Shown here: positions 1 to 11,193 of the stretch, piece after piece
Layout: each line of letters starts with the position of its first letter
Position numbering within the stretch: the stretch's first letter is position 1
Source: Naganishia liquefaciens
Lineage: Eukaryota > Basidiomycota > Tremellomycetes > Filobasidiales > Filobasidiaceae
NCBI GenBank assembly: GCA_013423385.1
Contig: BLZA01000017.1
Coordinates: forward strand, 1,116,001-1,180,000
DNA: 64,000 nucleotides
Reading direction: 5' to 3'
Made by a program: the position numbers and the translations under genes
Notes under the pieces: model-generated
Seen by the model: only the letters and a program-made list of their open reading frames with translations
Told to the model about the DNA's origin: nothing
Databases searched by the model: none

Positions 1-1578
1 CATGACAGATTGATAGACATTAGCTTGGTCTACTTGCGCCAGTTATTACTCTCTGATGGTCGCGTTGCCCGGCAGAAGCTGAGGGTCAGAAATGAGGAGC
101 CAGAGGGAAGTAGAAGTGACTATTTGATGATTGATACCGATCATGGTGGAATTGAATATATAAGAAGTTCAATGATGCGTGGGCCAAATAGACATCGCCG
201 TGCATGGATAACATAGTCTCCTTAGCTGCAAAGACGACCTTCAAATCAGATACAACCTTTTGTCAGCCATCGTAGAGAATGTCGAGGACGATGAAACGCT
301 ACTCTGAACCCTGGTCGACCTTCTCTTCCGAGTTGTGCTTTCAGGCGATCGCGGATGTAGGCGGACGAGTATCAATGCCCAACATACTATCCAAGATCTC
401 TATTTCTGTCATGCTCCGAGAGCCTCAGCAAAAGACATGCGCGACCTGATGCACCAGAGTGAGCAGGGCAGCTCTCGGATATGAAGCGCGCGTGTGCCCC
501 TCCAGTCGTTGCCTGTCTTGCCATGTTCATTCTGAGGATTCCGCAGGCGGTAGTAGCGGACGATGGTGAAGCCAAAGTAGCTCTCAGTTCAATAGGCGCT
601 CTGATGCAATCTGAATGATTCTGGTCCCTATCTGTCTTGACGGGCATATGACCGGTACTTGCAGGGTCGTGGCAAACGCGAGACGGAGGACGAAAAGGTT
701 TCTGAAACTGAGTCGCACAGTGCGACGCGCGGCGACGCGGCGTCAAGGCAATAGTCAGTCACAGCGTAGATGTCGCGCAGTAGTAGATATCTATCACGGT
801 AACTTAGTATGTCGTCTGTCGCTAAGCAACAATCGCCCCTATCTCCGGTTGCATGACCTGCGAAAGGCTGCGTTTTCAGACTCTGCCAGTCAAGGAGTCT
901 TCGAATATTCCCGGGCTTCTGCGGGATCTGCACCCTTTTCTTACTCACATCCACTCATGATGGATAAAAGTCTGGTGTCACTCTGTCAGATCCTTGCACG
1001 GCTAAATATTGCCAACACAAGCTCCCTCAGGCGTACTCTGGCAACTGCACAGATGCGCTCGAGACTCGAGAGCGACAAAAATTCCGATGAACCGTGAAGC
1101 AGTATCATAATCCAAGGTCTGGCAATCTTCGTAGTTCTGAATGAAAAGAGCTGGAGACCACGGCGAGATCTCCTGTCAGATTTCTACCACGGAAGATCGC
1201 TTGACAATCCAGGAGTCCGTTGGACGAGAGGCTCACTCAGGGCTATTACCGATGGACGGCCGTTGGATCTCGGACGGCGGATCACATGGCTAGTGTTGCC
1301 AGGTCTTTTTTATTGTAGAGTGACACATGAGTTGACCCTTGTCTGCGTTTTCGCAATGCCTCAAGATCAGCGATGCCGCTGCATTGTTCCCGGTCGCAGA
1401 TAGGGCAAAGGGTCAAGGGGCAAAGCAAGTCCAACCTTATCCCCGAACGTTTAGCGCACGCACGCGCGTACGCGCCTGATTAGATGCGCTTAGTTTTCAA
1501 TCGGCAAGACACCGTACCGCGACGTCCGAAGACAAAGTTGGAAGGACGGTTGCGCCGACGGCAGGCTTTTCAGCTACT
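1..1578. other. Left edge, no supported gene
   Basis: Several short open frames exist on both strands (for example 615-1097 plus and 387-746 minus), but they overlap antisense, have random-looking composition and join to no splice signals. No domain, repeat or RNA gene was recognised. Confidence 0.5.
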
Positions 1579-4428
1579 TTGACTGGTAGCAAGGTTATCG
1601 CAGGCAGCGCTGGACGGAATGGTCGCCAAGGCTCCTCTGCGACAAGTCGCGCGATATGGGTATGTCCATTTCCTGCTGCTTTGCGACAAGACAGGCTGAA
1701 CCGGTGCTGCCCATTCAGAAATGTCGCCCGACTTGCAACTACGCCAAAACGACGCGCCCATACAGCGGCAGCGACGCTGTTGACCAACGATTCCTCCCTC
1801 TCTGGAGTGGAACTCGCCGGGCCGTCCAACTATTATCTTTCCGCAAATGCAGAAACGCGTGAGAGGATTCATAACCCTCGCGTCGGCCCAGTGAAGCCGA
1901 ATCTGAAAAGTCCGCCCAAGCAAGGAATGTCCGCGGCCGAGGCAGCGACTTATCAAATGCTTCTTCGGCTCATCAACGCCCCGGCACGTACGAGGGAGAG
2001 TTCTCGTCATGCAGGAGCACGCACACATTCCGACCTTGTCTGGAAGGCCTTTATCGACCTCTCAAGCGAAACCCGCGGGTCACTCCCCCTGCATGCGCTC
2101 AAGCGTGTCTTGCGAATGGTCGTTCCGCCATTGCATGTCGTCAGGAAACAATGGCATTCCAAGATCCAGAAATGCAACGGAACACCCGAGTCGATCGTGG
2201 AGGCCACTGTCTACCCGTACGAATACCGTTTGCAAGCCGTCATTTCGGCCATGAGACGGTCGGAGCGCAATGGGCTCGAAGGGACTGCAGAGAGTGACAT
2301 GGAAGTCGAAGAGGCGGGCCAAGTCTTGGAGCGATCCAACCAGAATTCCTTCTCGACAAACGACTATGTCTTTGTGCTCCGACAATTTGCGACAACAGGC
2401 TATCTAACGGGATCAGAGCAAGTCATCAGAGAAATTGAACGCCTGGGCTTGGCTGTTGATCGGAAAGTGTATGAAGCAAGATTGGCTACGTTGTCGCAAT
2501 GGATTGCAACAAATCTGGACATCCGACGTCGCTTCTGGGCGTACCAAAAGACGACGAGAGCAGAAGAACGGCGGTTCAGCGGTCTTGCGGCGGCTTTGAT
2601 GCGTGCAAGGTTACCAGGTCTTGCGAACGACGGGAAGATGCCATCGTTCTTTCCTCCGGAGATTGCTCGGCTGCTGGGCGATATGCTCTACTCTCTCCGA
2701 TTCAAAGACGCTCTCGAATACCGACAATCAACGCTCGACATGCTCCTCCGTGTGGCCAAGGAAATTGAGCGTCCGGAGGCGCTTAATGCAATCCTCAAAG
2801 CCGGATACGGTATCGATTTGCAGTTCCCGGATATACCAGAAGTCGAGATCGCTGTCTCTAGTCCGGTTTCCACCAAGAAGGGAAGCAGAAAGCGGAATAA
2901 GCAGGCGGAGGCGGATTGGGTGGATCAAGTGACGCAACGCGCGAGAGCTATCGGTGAGACGGTTCAGGCTTCTTCCGCGCACAGCATCGATGCGTCGCCT
3001 GCCAGCCCGAGCGCCAGCTTTGCGGCAGCTGCCGCAATAGGAGCAGAGATCAATGTTCACGCCATGAATACGCTGGTAGACGGTTTGGGGTCGAGTGGAG
3101 ACGTGTGGAAGATGCTACAGACTTTTGAGGTGTTGGGTCACCCCATCAAAGAGCAAAAATCGGCCGACCGTTCAACAGAACCCCAGGTGCTGTCATCATC
3201 ATCGTCATCAGAATCATCGTCAATGCTAGCAAGACCCATCCGGAGGACCGGCACAGTCACATCGACTTCGCCACGACACGCCGAAGACGCGGATCCACCG
3301 ATGACGCTATCGGAAGCTCTAGAACGAGAGGAGCAGAGCGGCGAACGTCTTTCGTTCTTTGGCATCTCATCGAAGTCCGAGTATGTGAGCGGATCGAGCG
3401 CATTGCCAAAGTTCTTCAATCAGACGGAATACAGTGGGAACGTTGAGGAGCAAACGGGGAGCAGAAGAGCGGAGGATTTCCTGCGGCGTCAGACTTCGCC
3501 TGTTGAAATTCAGGCTCATGCCAGGGAGCCTGAGAGCATTGCTGCCTTTAGGACAATGGATGCTTTGGCTATTCTCAGAGCCAACGAGGAATTGCAGCCG
3601 CGCGGCCGTCATGCATATCGCAGCAATACGACGACGTATTCAACCCTTATTCGTCACGCTTCGCGGCACGCCGCTTGGAGCATGAGGGACAACACGGAGG
3701 GTGCATATGCCATGTACTCTCTGGGTGGACATTTCATCAAGGACGCCAAGTACGAAATGATCGACAGGCACAGCGTTTTCCTTCGTCAATGGGTGCGAAT
3801 TAGGGAGTGGGCGATCGTGCAGAGGTCACTGGCGGCTCAGGAAGCAGAAACGATGATACGTCAATCAGGCGGTGATTCGGCTGGTTCGGCAGCAGCTGAA
3901 CTGGAAGTCGACGTACGCCACCGGTTACAGACACGGATGAATGCTATCGACTCACGCAAGTCTTGGCTCCGGAGCAAGATCTATCGGCCATCATTGCTCG
4001 TCACGCCCGAAATGGTCCGACCCCTATTCCAGGCTTTGCGAGCCGGCAAGAAGCTTGAAGGCGAGAGGAGACGGATGTTCACGCAGGCTTTGGAGGATGT
4101 GCAGCGTTGCGTAAAGTTCCTTCAAGAAGAATGGCAAGTCTTGACCGGCCGACAATGGCAATCAGAGGGGCAGCAATCGGAAGCTCAGGCGGACGATGCT
4201 CAAAAGGTAGACGCTACCACGGGTCCCGTCCCGTCGTCGCCATTGGAGTCGCCTTCGTCGCTAGCTGCGACATTGCCCGCCTTCACTCCGACATACGTCG
4301 CGTTGGATCACCGCGATTCGGATCACAAATTCCAGCTCGCCAAGCATCTCAGCTTGCTGCGTCGCGATCTAGCTGGACTGGAAGAGCTGGTTGCTCTCGA
4401 AAGTACGCGTTTGAGCGAGGGTCATTAA
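1579..4428 (+). CDS. PPR-like mitochondrial protein, 949 aa, single exon
   Basis: An uninterrupted 949-codon frame, long for this intron-rich region. The first 60 residues are rich in Arg and Ser with almost no acidic residues, which fits a mitochondrial presequence. Helical, PPR-like stretches are visible around residues 250-300 (beginning NDYVFVLRQFATTGYLTG), 485-525 (INVHAMNTLVDGLG) and 690-770 (TTTYSTLIRHASRHAAW), separated by low-complexity linkers, including a serine run near residue 540 encoded by TCA/TCG repeats. Fungal proteins of this build usually act in mitochondrial RNA stability or translation of respiratory-chain mRNAs; that role is inferred from architecture, not from a diagnostic motif. 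The first in-frame ATG was taken as start. A 5' intron with a different start cannot be excluded. The gene stands alone with about 1.1 kb of free DNA downstream. Confidence 0.7.
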   Translation: MTGSKVIAGSAGRNGRQGSSATSRAIWVCPFPAALRQDRLNRCCPFRNVARLATTPKRRAHTAAATLLTNDSSLSGVELAGPSNYYLSANAETRERIHNPRVGPVKPNLKSPPKQGMSAAEAATYQMLLRLINAPARTRESSRHAGARTHSDLVWKAFIDLSSETRGSLPLHALKRVLRMVVPPLHVVRKQWHSKIQKCNGTPESIVEATVYPYEYRLQAVISAMRRSERNGLEGTAESDMEVEEAGQVLERSNQNSFSTNDYVFVLRQFATTGYLTGSEQVIREIERLGLAVDRKVYEARLATLSQWIATNLDIRRRFWAYQKTTRAEERRFSGLAAALMRARLPGLANDGKMPSFFPPEIARLLGDMLYSLRFKDALEYRQSTLDMLLRVAKEIERPEALNAILKAGYGIDLQFPDIPEVEIAVSSPVSTKKGSRKRNKQAEADWVDQVTQRARAIGETVQASSAHSIDASPASPSASFAAAAAIGAEINVHAMNTLVDGLGSSGDVWKMLQTFEVLGHPIKEQKSADRSTEPQVLSSSSSSESSSMLARPIRRTGTVTSTSPRHAEDADPPMTLSEALEREEQSGERLSFFGISSKSEYVSGSSALPKFFNQTEYSGNVEEQTGSRRAEDFLRRQTSPVEIQAHAREPESIAAFRTMDALAILRANEELQPRGRHAYRSNTTTYSTLIRHASRHAAWSMRDNTEGAYAMYSLGGHFIKDAKYEMIDRHSVFLRQWVRIREWAIVQRSLAAQEAETMIRQSGGDSAGSAAAELEVDVRHRLQTRMNAIDSRKSWLRSKIYRPSLLVTPEMVRPLFQALRAGKKLEGERRRMFTQALEDVQRCVKFLQEEWQVLTGRQWQSEGQQSEAQADDAQKVDATTGPVPSSPLESPSSLAATLPAFTPTYVALDHRDSDHKFQLAKHLSLLRRDLAGLEELVALESTRLSEGH

Positions 4429-5549
4429 CTAGAAAGGGCATATATGTGCCGCGAGAAGACAGCAATCGCGCATGATCTTACAGTTGTACCGAAGGACAAG
4501 GTGCAAAGCTGCAACACATACCAATTGATGATGCCAGAATCCGACAAGCATAACTTGGCGCGTTCCATGCTTGTTGATTCTCGAACAAAGGGGAGAAGCC
4601 TGACTAGAGAACGTTTCGCAGACGGCATGATTTCTCGCCTTTTGTGAACAGAAAGGGACTCACACCTGACACTGACACAGTACACAGCCTGAATCCGGTG
4701 CGCTCTCGAGGGCTGCAGAATATGTAAACACTCGAGATCGCGAGGACTTCTTGCAGCGGTCGAGGGCAACAGCGGACCAACAACGAGATGACTTTCGAGC
4801 GAGCTGGCGTCAGGAGTGCTCAAACTGAAATAAGCGAAGAAATCCAGCTTCGCAACCTGCTGTACCGAGAGATATGACCCAGCCGGCTTCGCATCCGCTG
4901 TAACTGTAAGAGCTGCTGTACATCAGGCGCTCATTTCGCGGATCCGTATCTAGCTTCCGCGGTGACATCAACTTCGTTCTGCCAGCCCACAGCTGTTCTG
5001 CCCCATGCTGCTATACCCTTCTGCTGACACAACCGCTCGTTCTTGGTCATCTATCCTGGCCTCACCCTTCCATGATCTTCTACGGACGGCCTCCTCCGCC
5101 TTTGCGCTCTCTCATCACCGTTTCATTAACCCGCCAGTGCTCTGGGCATCGCTTGCTGATGTATCGTATAGCAGCAGAAAGGTCAGAGAAATTAAGAGAG
5201 TTTCGGCGCACGCCGACATTCCGCGGGCTTGTTTCTCAAGACGATTGACTCGAGCTTTGACTCGACAAAGCTCTCTTCACATTTCGCGTTCACAGCCCGT
5301 TACTGCGGGATAGCAAACGTTGCTTGATCTGTCTGCTCACGAGCTGGGCCTCCCTTGACGGAACCGCATAATGACATGGTACAACCTGCACATCGACTGA
5401 GGATTGATCAGCGCGAGAGCGTGGAAACAGGTATATAGATACTGCTGCTCGTCCATAGTTTCGAGCTTAACTCTCCTCATCTCCTTAACGATACCTCCAA
5501 ACCGCTTGCTCCATCGCAATCTAACATTACAATACAAATTCAAACCACA
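4429..5549. other. Intergenic, promoter side of the 5550 gene
   Basis: No convincing gene. A 132-codon frame on the minus strand (4425-4823) touches the end of the PPR gene and was not accepted. The right end carries a TATA-like box and short pyrimidine runs typical of a promoter. Confidence 0.5.
5432..5438 (+). promoter_or_regulatory. TATA-like box of the 5550 gene
   Basis: TATATAG lies about 110 bp upstream of the ATG at 5550, a usual fungal spacing. Confidence 0.4.
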
Positions 5550-6160
5550 ATGACTTCTCCCATCAACAACTCCATTAGCTACGCCAGTCCCCCTCCTGCC
5601 TATTCTGTCGTCGCTCCGTCGCCTCGATACACCCCCAAGAAGGACTTCCGCAAAGCTTTTGGCGATCTTCAGGGTCAATATGGGTGTGAGTTCTCCGCCG
5701 TCCTCGTCTGGCGATGTCGCTAAACACCTCTACAACAGTCGACGGTGGTGCTCCAATCCTCCTGTCCAAAGACGAAAAGGCGAAGTCGGTATCCAAGAAG
5801 CACAACAGGTGCTTCATGAAGGCCGTCAAGTCATTCTTCACCGGTCCATCGAACGCTTCCACGGAAAAAGCGAAGCTCCCCGCCCATGCAAAGCTCACTC
5901 GGATTCCTTCTCCGGCACGACGAATCATCGAATCCGGCCCAACCTTGTCTTACGCCGGAACGGCCAGCGCTCTGACTTATCCTCTTCGACCTGTTTCTCC
6001 CGCATCGATCAGCTCTACCGCTTCTTCCCACACCCAAGCCAAGCCCAAGGCTCAAAAGCGAAGCAAGGCTGCGGACAACCGCGGCTCCGCTGAACGTGGA
6101 AATGCCATCGGTCTGTACGACTTGGACACCGGTTTTAGCGGACGATCATCTGGTGCTTAG
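5550..6160 (+). CDS. Unknown basidiomycete protein, 185 aa
   Basis: Two exons (5550-5685 and 5739-6160) joined by a 53-nt GTGAGT...CAG intron; the phase agrees across the junction. The protein is Ser/Pro/Ala/Lys-rich and probably largely disordered. The one well-formed segment is near residues 30-55, reading KDFRKAFGDLQGQYGFDGGA, which spans the splice junction; short FG.L...YGF.G segments like this occur in small uncharacterised fungal proteins. No signal peptide or membrane span is visible. A TATA-like box precedes it. Function not recognised. Confidence 0.65.
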
Positions 6161-7287
6161 GCGTCACACAGATGATCTTCGGTACACTACTTTTTATCTC
6201 GGTGATCGGTTATACGACGGGCATCTACCCAAAACTCGACGATACCTCGTCCTCGCGACAATATTCAGCCTTTCCACATCTTCAACCTGCACTACCCTGT
6301 ATCGCTTCTCACCTCTTAACATCCTACCTTGATATTCGACTCGAACGACATCATCAAACGATTCCAATCCCGATTGACTGGGTATACAAATGACGAGAGA
6401 GGCTGTGATAGGGGCGTGCGTGCAATCCAATCTTCGTAAGTCACTTTGCGATGGGCATCGTTTTCTTCCGCGCTGACCTGTTCTTCGGCATGAAGTTCTT
6501 GGTTTATTCTTCTATCTCGACGGAACAATCTTGAAAAAAAGGAAAACCTCTTGAACGCGATGGCCGGCAGATTGACATGTTGGTTGGCAAGCCCGTACGC
6601 TCCAGTCTTCCTTTACTGATAGAACTCTCTTCTGCAGTCAATCCGCCGTAGAGCTTCGCCAATGTGTGGACATAAAGGTGCTAGTCACTATCAGAGACAT
6701 CTCCAGCTATGGTGCTTCTGTTTTTGAAGCGAAGATTCGAGGAAGCTAGATTAGTAACGAATTGTACTTGTACAGGAAATAGTGGCAAACACGATCGAAG
6801 TACATTGAGTTCACAGACACAAGTCAAATGGTCATGGTGATGTCAGGACAGATTGGGGAAAGCCACAGGGAGAGGCAGATTTCCCGCGTGCAGCGATACA
6901 TTTTGAGGTAACCCTGACTTTTGGGCCAGTATCCAAAACTGCAACCATATCCTCGTTGTCGACATCGTCTACAGCTGACAAGGGCCATCGCTTTTGAAAG
7001 TGAAGGCAGCCTCGACCCAGCAGTCTCTCGCCCAGTCAAGGACTCATAGTTTCTTCAGGAGAAGGAAAAGGTCGGCGAAGTGCGGCTGATGGTAGCTCTG
7101 CGTCTAGGAACTCAATTGATCAGAAGCAGAACGTGTCTTGTCATATGCTGTCAGCTAGCCGACTTTTTCCTCCCCAAACCTTGATTTCAAATAGATACAG
7201 TATAAGTGCACCTTCCCTTGCCATGATGCCATCGCAAGCGGTTCGACCACAGACAGATAGGCCACCTCCCTTTTCCGCGCTATCAGC
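6161..7287. other. Intergenic between convergent genes
   Basis: Holds only short overlapping open frames on both strands. No RNA gene or repeat was seen. Confidence 0.5.
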
Positions 7288-8322
7288 TCATGCACATTCG
7301 TTGGCGATATCGTCATCATGGTGATCCCTCGAGCTATCGTGCACGCCCTTGCCCGACTTTTCGTGCTTCTCGTGTAGTGCTTTGTAACCCTTGATGTCAA
7401 GCAATACTTCGGGTGGCTGGTAAGATCGCATAGTGGAAAGGTGAGTGAGAAACGCGAGACGGAAAGGTAAGACCCTGTTGCAATTCGTGTTGCATGAGAC
7501 AAGTGTCCGGGAAAGCTTACGTAGTCTTGAGGATAGTTGCACCTCTTGTAAACCGAGAACAATCCCGTCGACTCTGCTCGCCGAACAACAAGATAAACCT
7601 TGCTTCAAAGATCTAGCGATACTGATACACGTACCGATGATGACGCACTCAATCTCTTTGATATGCCAGATATTTTCCTTTCTGAGCGCAGAGTTCAAGT
7701 CCGTTGTCGAGATGCGGTGAATTTTCATTACTTTTGTTAATGCTTGTCCGCGAAAAGTGATCACAAGTGGCGGGGATGCAATAGTCCTTTCTATGAACGT
7801 TCCCATGTTGCTACTGCAGGCAGACCTGTGTGTAAGAGATTCGAAGGCCGAGACGATGTGAGGCGTTTAGCCTGAATATTTGACATGCCATAAGAATGAC
7901 TGGACTTGCGTGAAGAACTGGAAAAACAAAAGAACGCATAGTGATAGAATCCCTCTCGTTAGTGACGTTCCTAAAAGTGTTTGTTATATCATCTTAGCGG
8001 TATGCCAGTCATCCCATGTGCTCCCGCTTACCGGTGACTATTGCCCCTAGCACACTGCCGAGAGCGACGCCCACGATTGTATCAAACAGAGTGACTGGTG
8101 CTGAACATCGATTGGACATGATCCTAAAGTATACGAAGAGAAAAAGGATACCAATTGATCCTGCCGCTGTCAGATAGTGTCAATGCCTAAACGGACCTGA
8201 GGGACACAGGACAACCCTGGCTTACCTAGGGGATGCAAGATGGAACCTTCGACGTAAAAGTCGCTCTCTTGCAGCAACTTGAACCCGATCCCGGAGGAAT
8301 TAGTGTCGGCTTCGGAACTCAT
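7288..8322 (-). CDS. YetF/DUF421-family membrane protein, 219 aa, six exons
   Basis: Exons 8322-8226, 8160-8032, 7970-7910, 7825-7635, 7573-7521 and 7416-7288, all in phase. After an N-terminal Ser/Asn-rich leader come three hydrophobic segments (residues about 33-47, 55-75 and 80-95), including TLFDTIVGVALGSVLGAIV, the typical DUF421 membrane signature. The soluble domain follows: PPLVITFRGQALTKVMKIHR, then ALR, then IIESTGLFSV, which matches the conserved YetF pattern of P-x-LVI-x-x-G and (I/V)IE-x-x-G-x-x-SV. Bacterial YetF/YcaP proteins are inner-membrane proteins of poorly known function; fungal members are uncharacterised. The third intron (7909-7826) starts with GCAAGT rather than GT; with this GC-AG intron the frame is restored exactly. 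An alternative acceptor 12 nt downstream (exon start 7813) also keeps phase. Confidence 0.75.
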
Positions 8323-9478
8323 GACTGACGAGATTGATCGTGCTGAGGGTCAGGTCAAGGGAGGGATGTTGAATGCTGCCGGCTGCACAAATTGCTGGAC
8401 TTGTTGGTGTCGAGTGTGCCCGCAATCGTTGCGATCTTGGAGTAGACGTCGAGAAGCGACAAGACAACAGACCATATGGCCGAGTGCGGAACAGCACACA
8501 GCATGTCGTTTGGCCATCCAAGTACGACATGACGGTGTGCACCATCCGCTGCGGCCATTTCAAGGTGATTCCCGATGTCTAGCTCGCTCTCGTACAAGAC
8601 TTGCCTCGGCCCGAACACTCGGATCCCCATTTGCGGGAGCAAACGGGGCGAATGTGACGAGCTCGAGGGTCCAAGGCGCGCTGCGCTGTACAAGGTCACC
8701 ACCGGTCGAGCCAACAACGACGTCATGCCAGGGAATTGAAGCTTGCGGTGACTTCCCCTCGGGCATTAAGGAATGTGGGGAATGGCAATAGAATGGCCAG
8801 GGCAGTCGACCAGGCCCACAAAGAAGATACCCAATTCATCATCAGCCAGTTCACCCGAGGAATAAGTGGAGCATGAGCTGTTGCTGCTACACATGATTGG
8901 CATTCCAGCTCGTATTCCATACCCGCTGGCTGCGACCTCTAGTTATCCGGCTCATACCATTAAACTCTGTCTCGTCTTTTCCGCATTACATTTATGCACA
9001 CTTCGGTGTCCACGCAGGGGCACCGGGTTCTACCCGCACATACAGTCCACAGTCCCTACTGTCTGCGCATCTTTGACGAACAGCAAAAGGCACTCTCTCT
9101 AGTATAATCCAATAGACGGATTTCCACACGAGGGGTATCTAAGTGCAATGCACGCAAGCTGACACAGGCGCTCTCTCCCAAGCAGTACCATGTCCAGCGG
9201 AACTGAGTGTGCGATTTACCGCAGGAACTTATCCGAGAGAGACGATGCTATTTCCTCCTCGCCGACGTCCCGTACACCATTCATGACCTTTCCGGGAGCT
9301 AATCCAATGCTGCCATTCATTGTTCTGGGCATACGGTTCTTTTGGCGGCAACAGCGCTTTCTCTATCGATTCAAGCACTCCATAACACAAGGTCTTTGTC
9401 GTAAGATTCATGTGCCGGAATGCATGCATGTCCATAGACCACGGCGATTCCCAGCATTCTCTAGTCGATGAAACAAGA
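8323..9478. other. Intergenic with weak minus-strand frames
   Basis: A minus-strand frame at 8723-8920 contains a signal-peptide-like stretch (LWAWSTALAILLPF) and is followed by open frames at 8560-8766 and 8355-8726. No splice combination yielded a family I could name, so no gene is called. The rest (8930-9478) shows nothing. Confidence 0.35.
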
Positions 9479-10685
9479 TTACAAGATGACAATGTTGGGC
9501 TGGGTGTATCGAGAGGTGTGGTATGCCTTCTTGCCGGCCTGAAGAAAAGGACGCGTCAGTACCTGTTGGAGTTTTTCAAGTAACAATTGTCAAGCAATAA
9601 TCCCCCATAATCCACGCATTTCGCAAGCCACGTCACATTGCCGCGGCTCTCTTCTGCCTTTTACTGTCCACAGAAGTCGACTTGAAGTCTGATTTGGGTT
9701 TGTCTGCTTTATCGGCGCTGGCGGCGGGAACATCCACTAGCACAAAATCCGCATATTCGCGAATCACTCCGGCGGGTTCTAAGCTATGTGACATCCCGAA
9801 AAGGATTCACCAGCAAGCGGCGCTTTCGACGGGGATCCCTCCGTTCGAGGGATCAGGTATCTGCATGGACCGCGCCAGGCGATATCGCACGCGGGTCTTG
9901 CTCACACGCATTGATCTGCCTCAGATCTCATCAAGCGCGGCTGACTCAAACCGTGTTCGTTGAAAGTCGCATGGTCCATCACGACCCTAATTGCTCAATC
10001 CGACTTTGCAGCCGAACATCGTCCTTTAGGCTGACAGGCGGGTTGCCGTCATGGCAAAGACCAGCATGCTCGAACGCAGTCGTCGCGATGTCAGGGTTTG
10101 TCGTGTCCGGCACTCTTCCTCGTCGGACTCGCCCCTTGTGCACCTTCACCGGTCCCTTGGCACCTCCCATACGCGCCGCAATCCATGCTGCTGCGCTTTT
10201 CCGGCTCCAACGACGAAACCGCAAGCAGGAGAGACTTACCTCCCATCCTGGAACATCCTTCATAATCTCCTTCTCCCTTGCAACCGCCGCGACATTCCTC
10301 CTGTATGCATCCCTGTCCTGCTCCGCCAACATCATCGGTACGAGGTGAATCCTGGACCATGCCTTTTCCCTCTGCAGTTCACTATTCAGATCACCAGAGT
10401 CAGCCGGGTGTCGTAAGAAGTGACTTGATTGCTAGGCAACATACCGCCTTTCGAGGTTGCCCTGCCCCACGAGGTAGAATCCGAATGCACAAACGGCCGC
10501 GACACCACCAAAGATGGCCGCGCCACCGGGCCCACGGACGGGGATGTTTCGCTTGTAGCGGACGTGCTCGAAGCCGCCGACGGGCGGCATGTCCTGCTTG
10601 GGAAGGTGTGACACTGCGAGAAAGAGAGAGAGAGAGAGAGAGAGGTGAGTATGCTGACACATGATAGGGTCGAGGGAGACGTACT
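9479..10685 (-). CDS. NDUFA13: NADH dehydrogenase (complex I) subunit GRIM-19/NDUFA13, 123 aa
   Basis: Accessory subunit of mitochondrial complex I. Exons are 10685 (one base), 10613-10445, 10381-10240 and 9538-9479. The order of conserved segments is clear: QDMPPVGGFEHVRYKRNIPV, a single membrane span (AAIFGGVAAVCAFGFYLV), EKAWSRIHLVPMMLAEQDR, then MKDVPGWE joined to a last exon ending RYTQPNIVIL, as in other fungal GRIM-19 proteins. Length fits the family. Two oddities: the start codon is split (A from exon 1, TG from exon 2), and the last intron is 701 nt long and may contain another gene. The first intron ends in a long CT tract formed by a (GA)n microsatellite. It is divergent from SWC4. 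An N-terminally extended upstream frame (from about 10877) is possible but not expected for the family. Confidence 0.85.
9633..9979 (-). CDS. Possible nested small gene inside GRIM-19 intron, 89 aa
   Basis: Exons 9979-9906, 9860-9811 and 9778-9633 keep phase and give an 89-residue protein with the middle segment AGVIREYADFVLVDVPAAS and a Lys/Ser/Asp-rich tail ending KRQKRAAAM. The introns are 45 and only 32 nt. A further open frame immediately upstream (ending with a TGA that overlaps this ATG) could be an extra 5' part. I do not recognise the protein. It could instead be a remnant or alternative exons of the host gene; confidence is low. Confidence 0.3.
10623..10644. repeat. (GA)n microsatellite inside GRIM-19 intron 1
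   Basis: About eleven GA units; on the transcribed minus strand they form the polypyrimidine tract just before the CGCAG acceptor. Confidence 0.9.
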
Positions 10686-11193
10686 GATGGGCGATGTGCT
10701 GTGTTTGGGGCCACAGATGAACGATACCAGGGAGATGAAGACGAGGAAATCGAGGTGAGAGCCAATCGTCGTTTGGCCTTTCGTCGGTTCCGGGGAATTT
10801 AGCGAGTTGGGGGGTTTTTTTGCGGTTTTTGATTTGCAGTCCTTTTGAGGGGGGAAGAGGGGATCTTTTGTGGACACTTGGCTGCGCTTCCAGACTTTCC
10901 CCGAAGCTGTTTCTGGATAGGATATTGATGAAGCCAGGCAGAGGGCGTTGATGGAAGTTGGTCAGTCAACAGGGGATGTGAGTATCCAGCCGCAGAATGG
11001 GTAGCAGGTGTGGTGACCTGGCGCAGAGCGCGCAGAAGTCACCATTGCAATTAAACCTCTGTATTTTACAAATAACTGTCCGGGGGGGGCTTGGTGAATC
11101 ACATGCGGAGATGGCATGCAGTGATAGCAGTTAGCAGTGGATATGATGCATGATGCAGAGTTCTTCCCCGCAGATCAATCATCCTTGCATACC
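10686..11193. promoter_or_regulatory. Bidirectional promoter GRIM-19 / SWC4
   Basis: 508 bp separate the two divergent start codons. It contains homopolymer runs (a T7 and a G7 run) but no clear TATA box. Confidence 0.5.

Noticed and set aside
615-1097. 160-codon frame near the left edge
   Set aside because: Arg/Ser-rich random-looking composition, antisense open frames, and no splice or promoter support.
8355-8920. Possible secreted cupredoxin-like gene on the minus strand
   Set aside because: A signal-peptide-like start and a loosely copper-protein-like stretch were seen, but the metal-binding Cys/His pattern is missing and no splice set connects the frames.
10091-10360. GRIM-19 ending shortly after GWE with a local exon (118 aa)
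   Set aside because: A downstream exon at 9538-9479 encodes the conserved C-terminus in the right phase, which is far better than the local alternatives.
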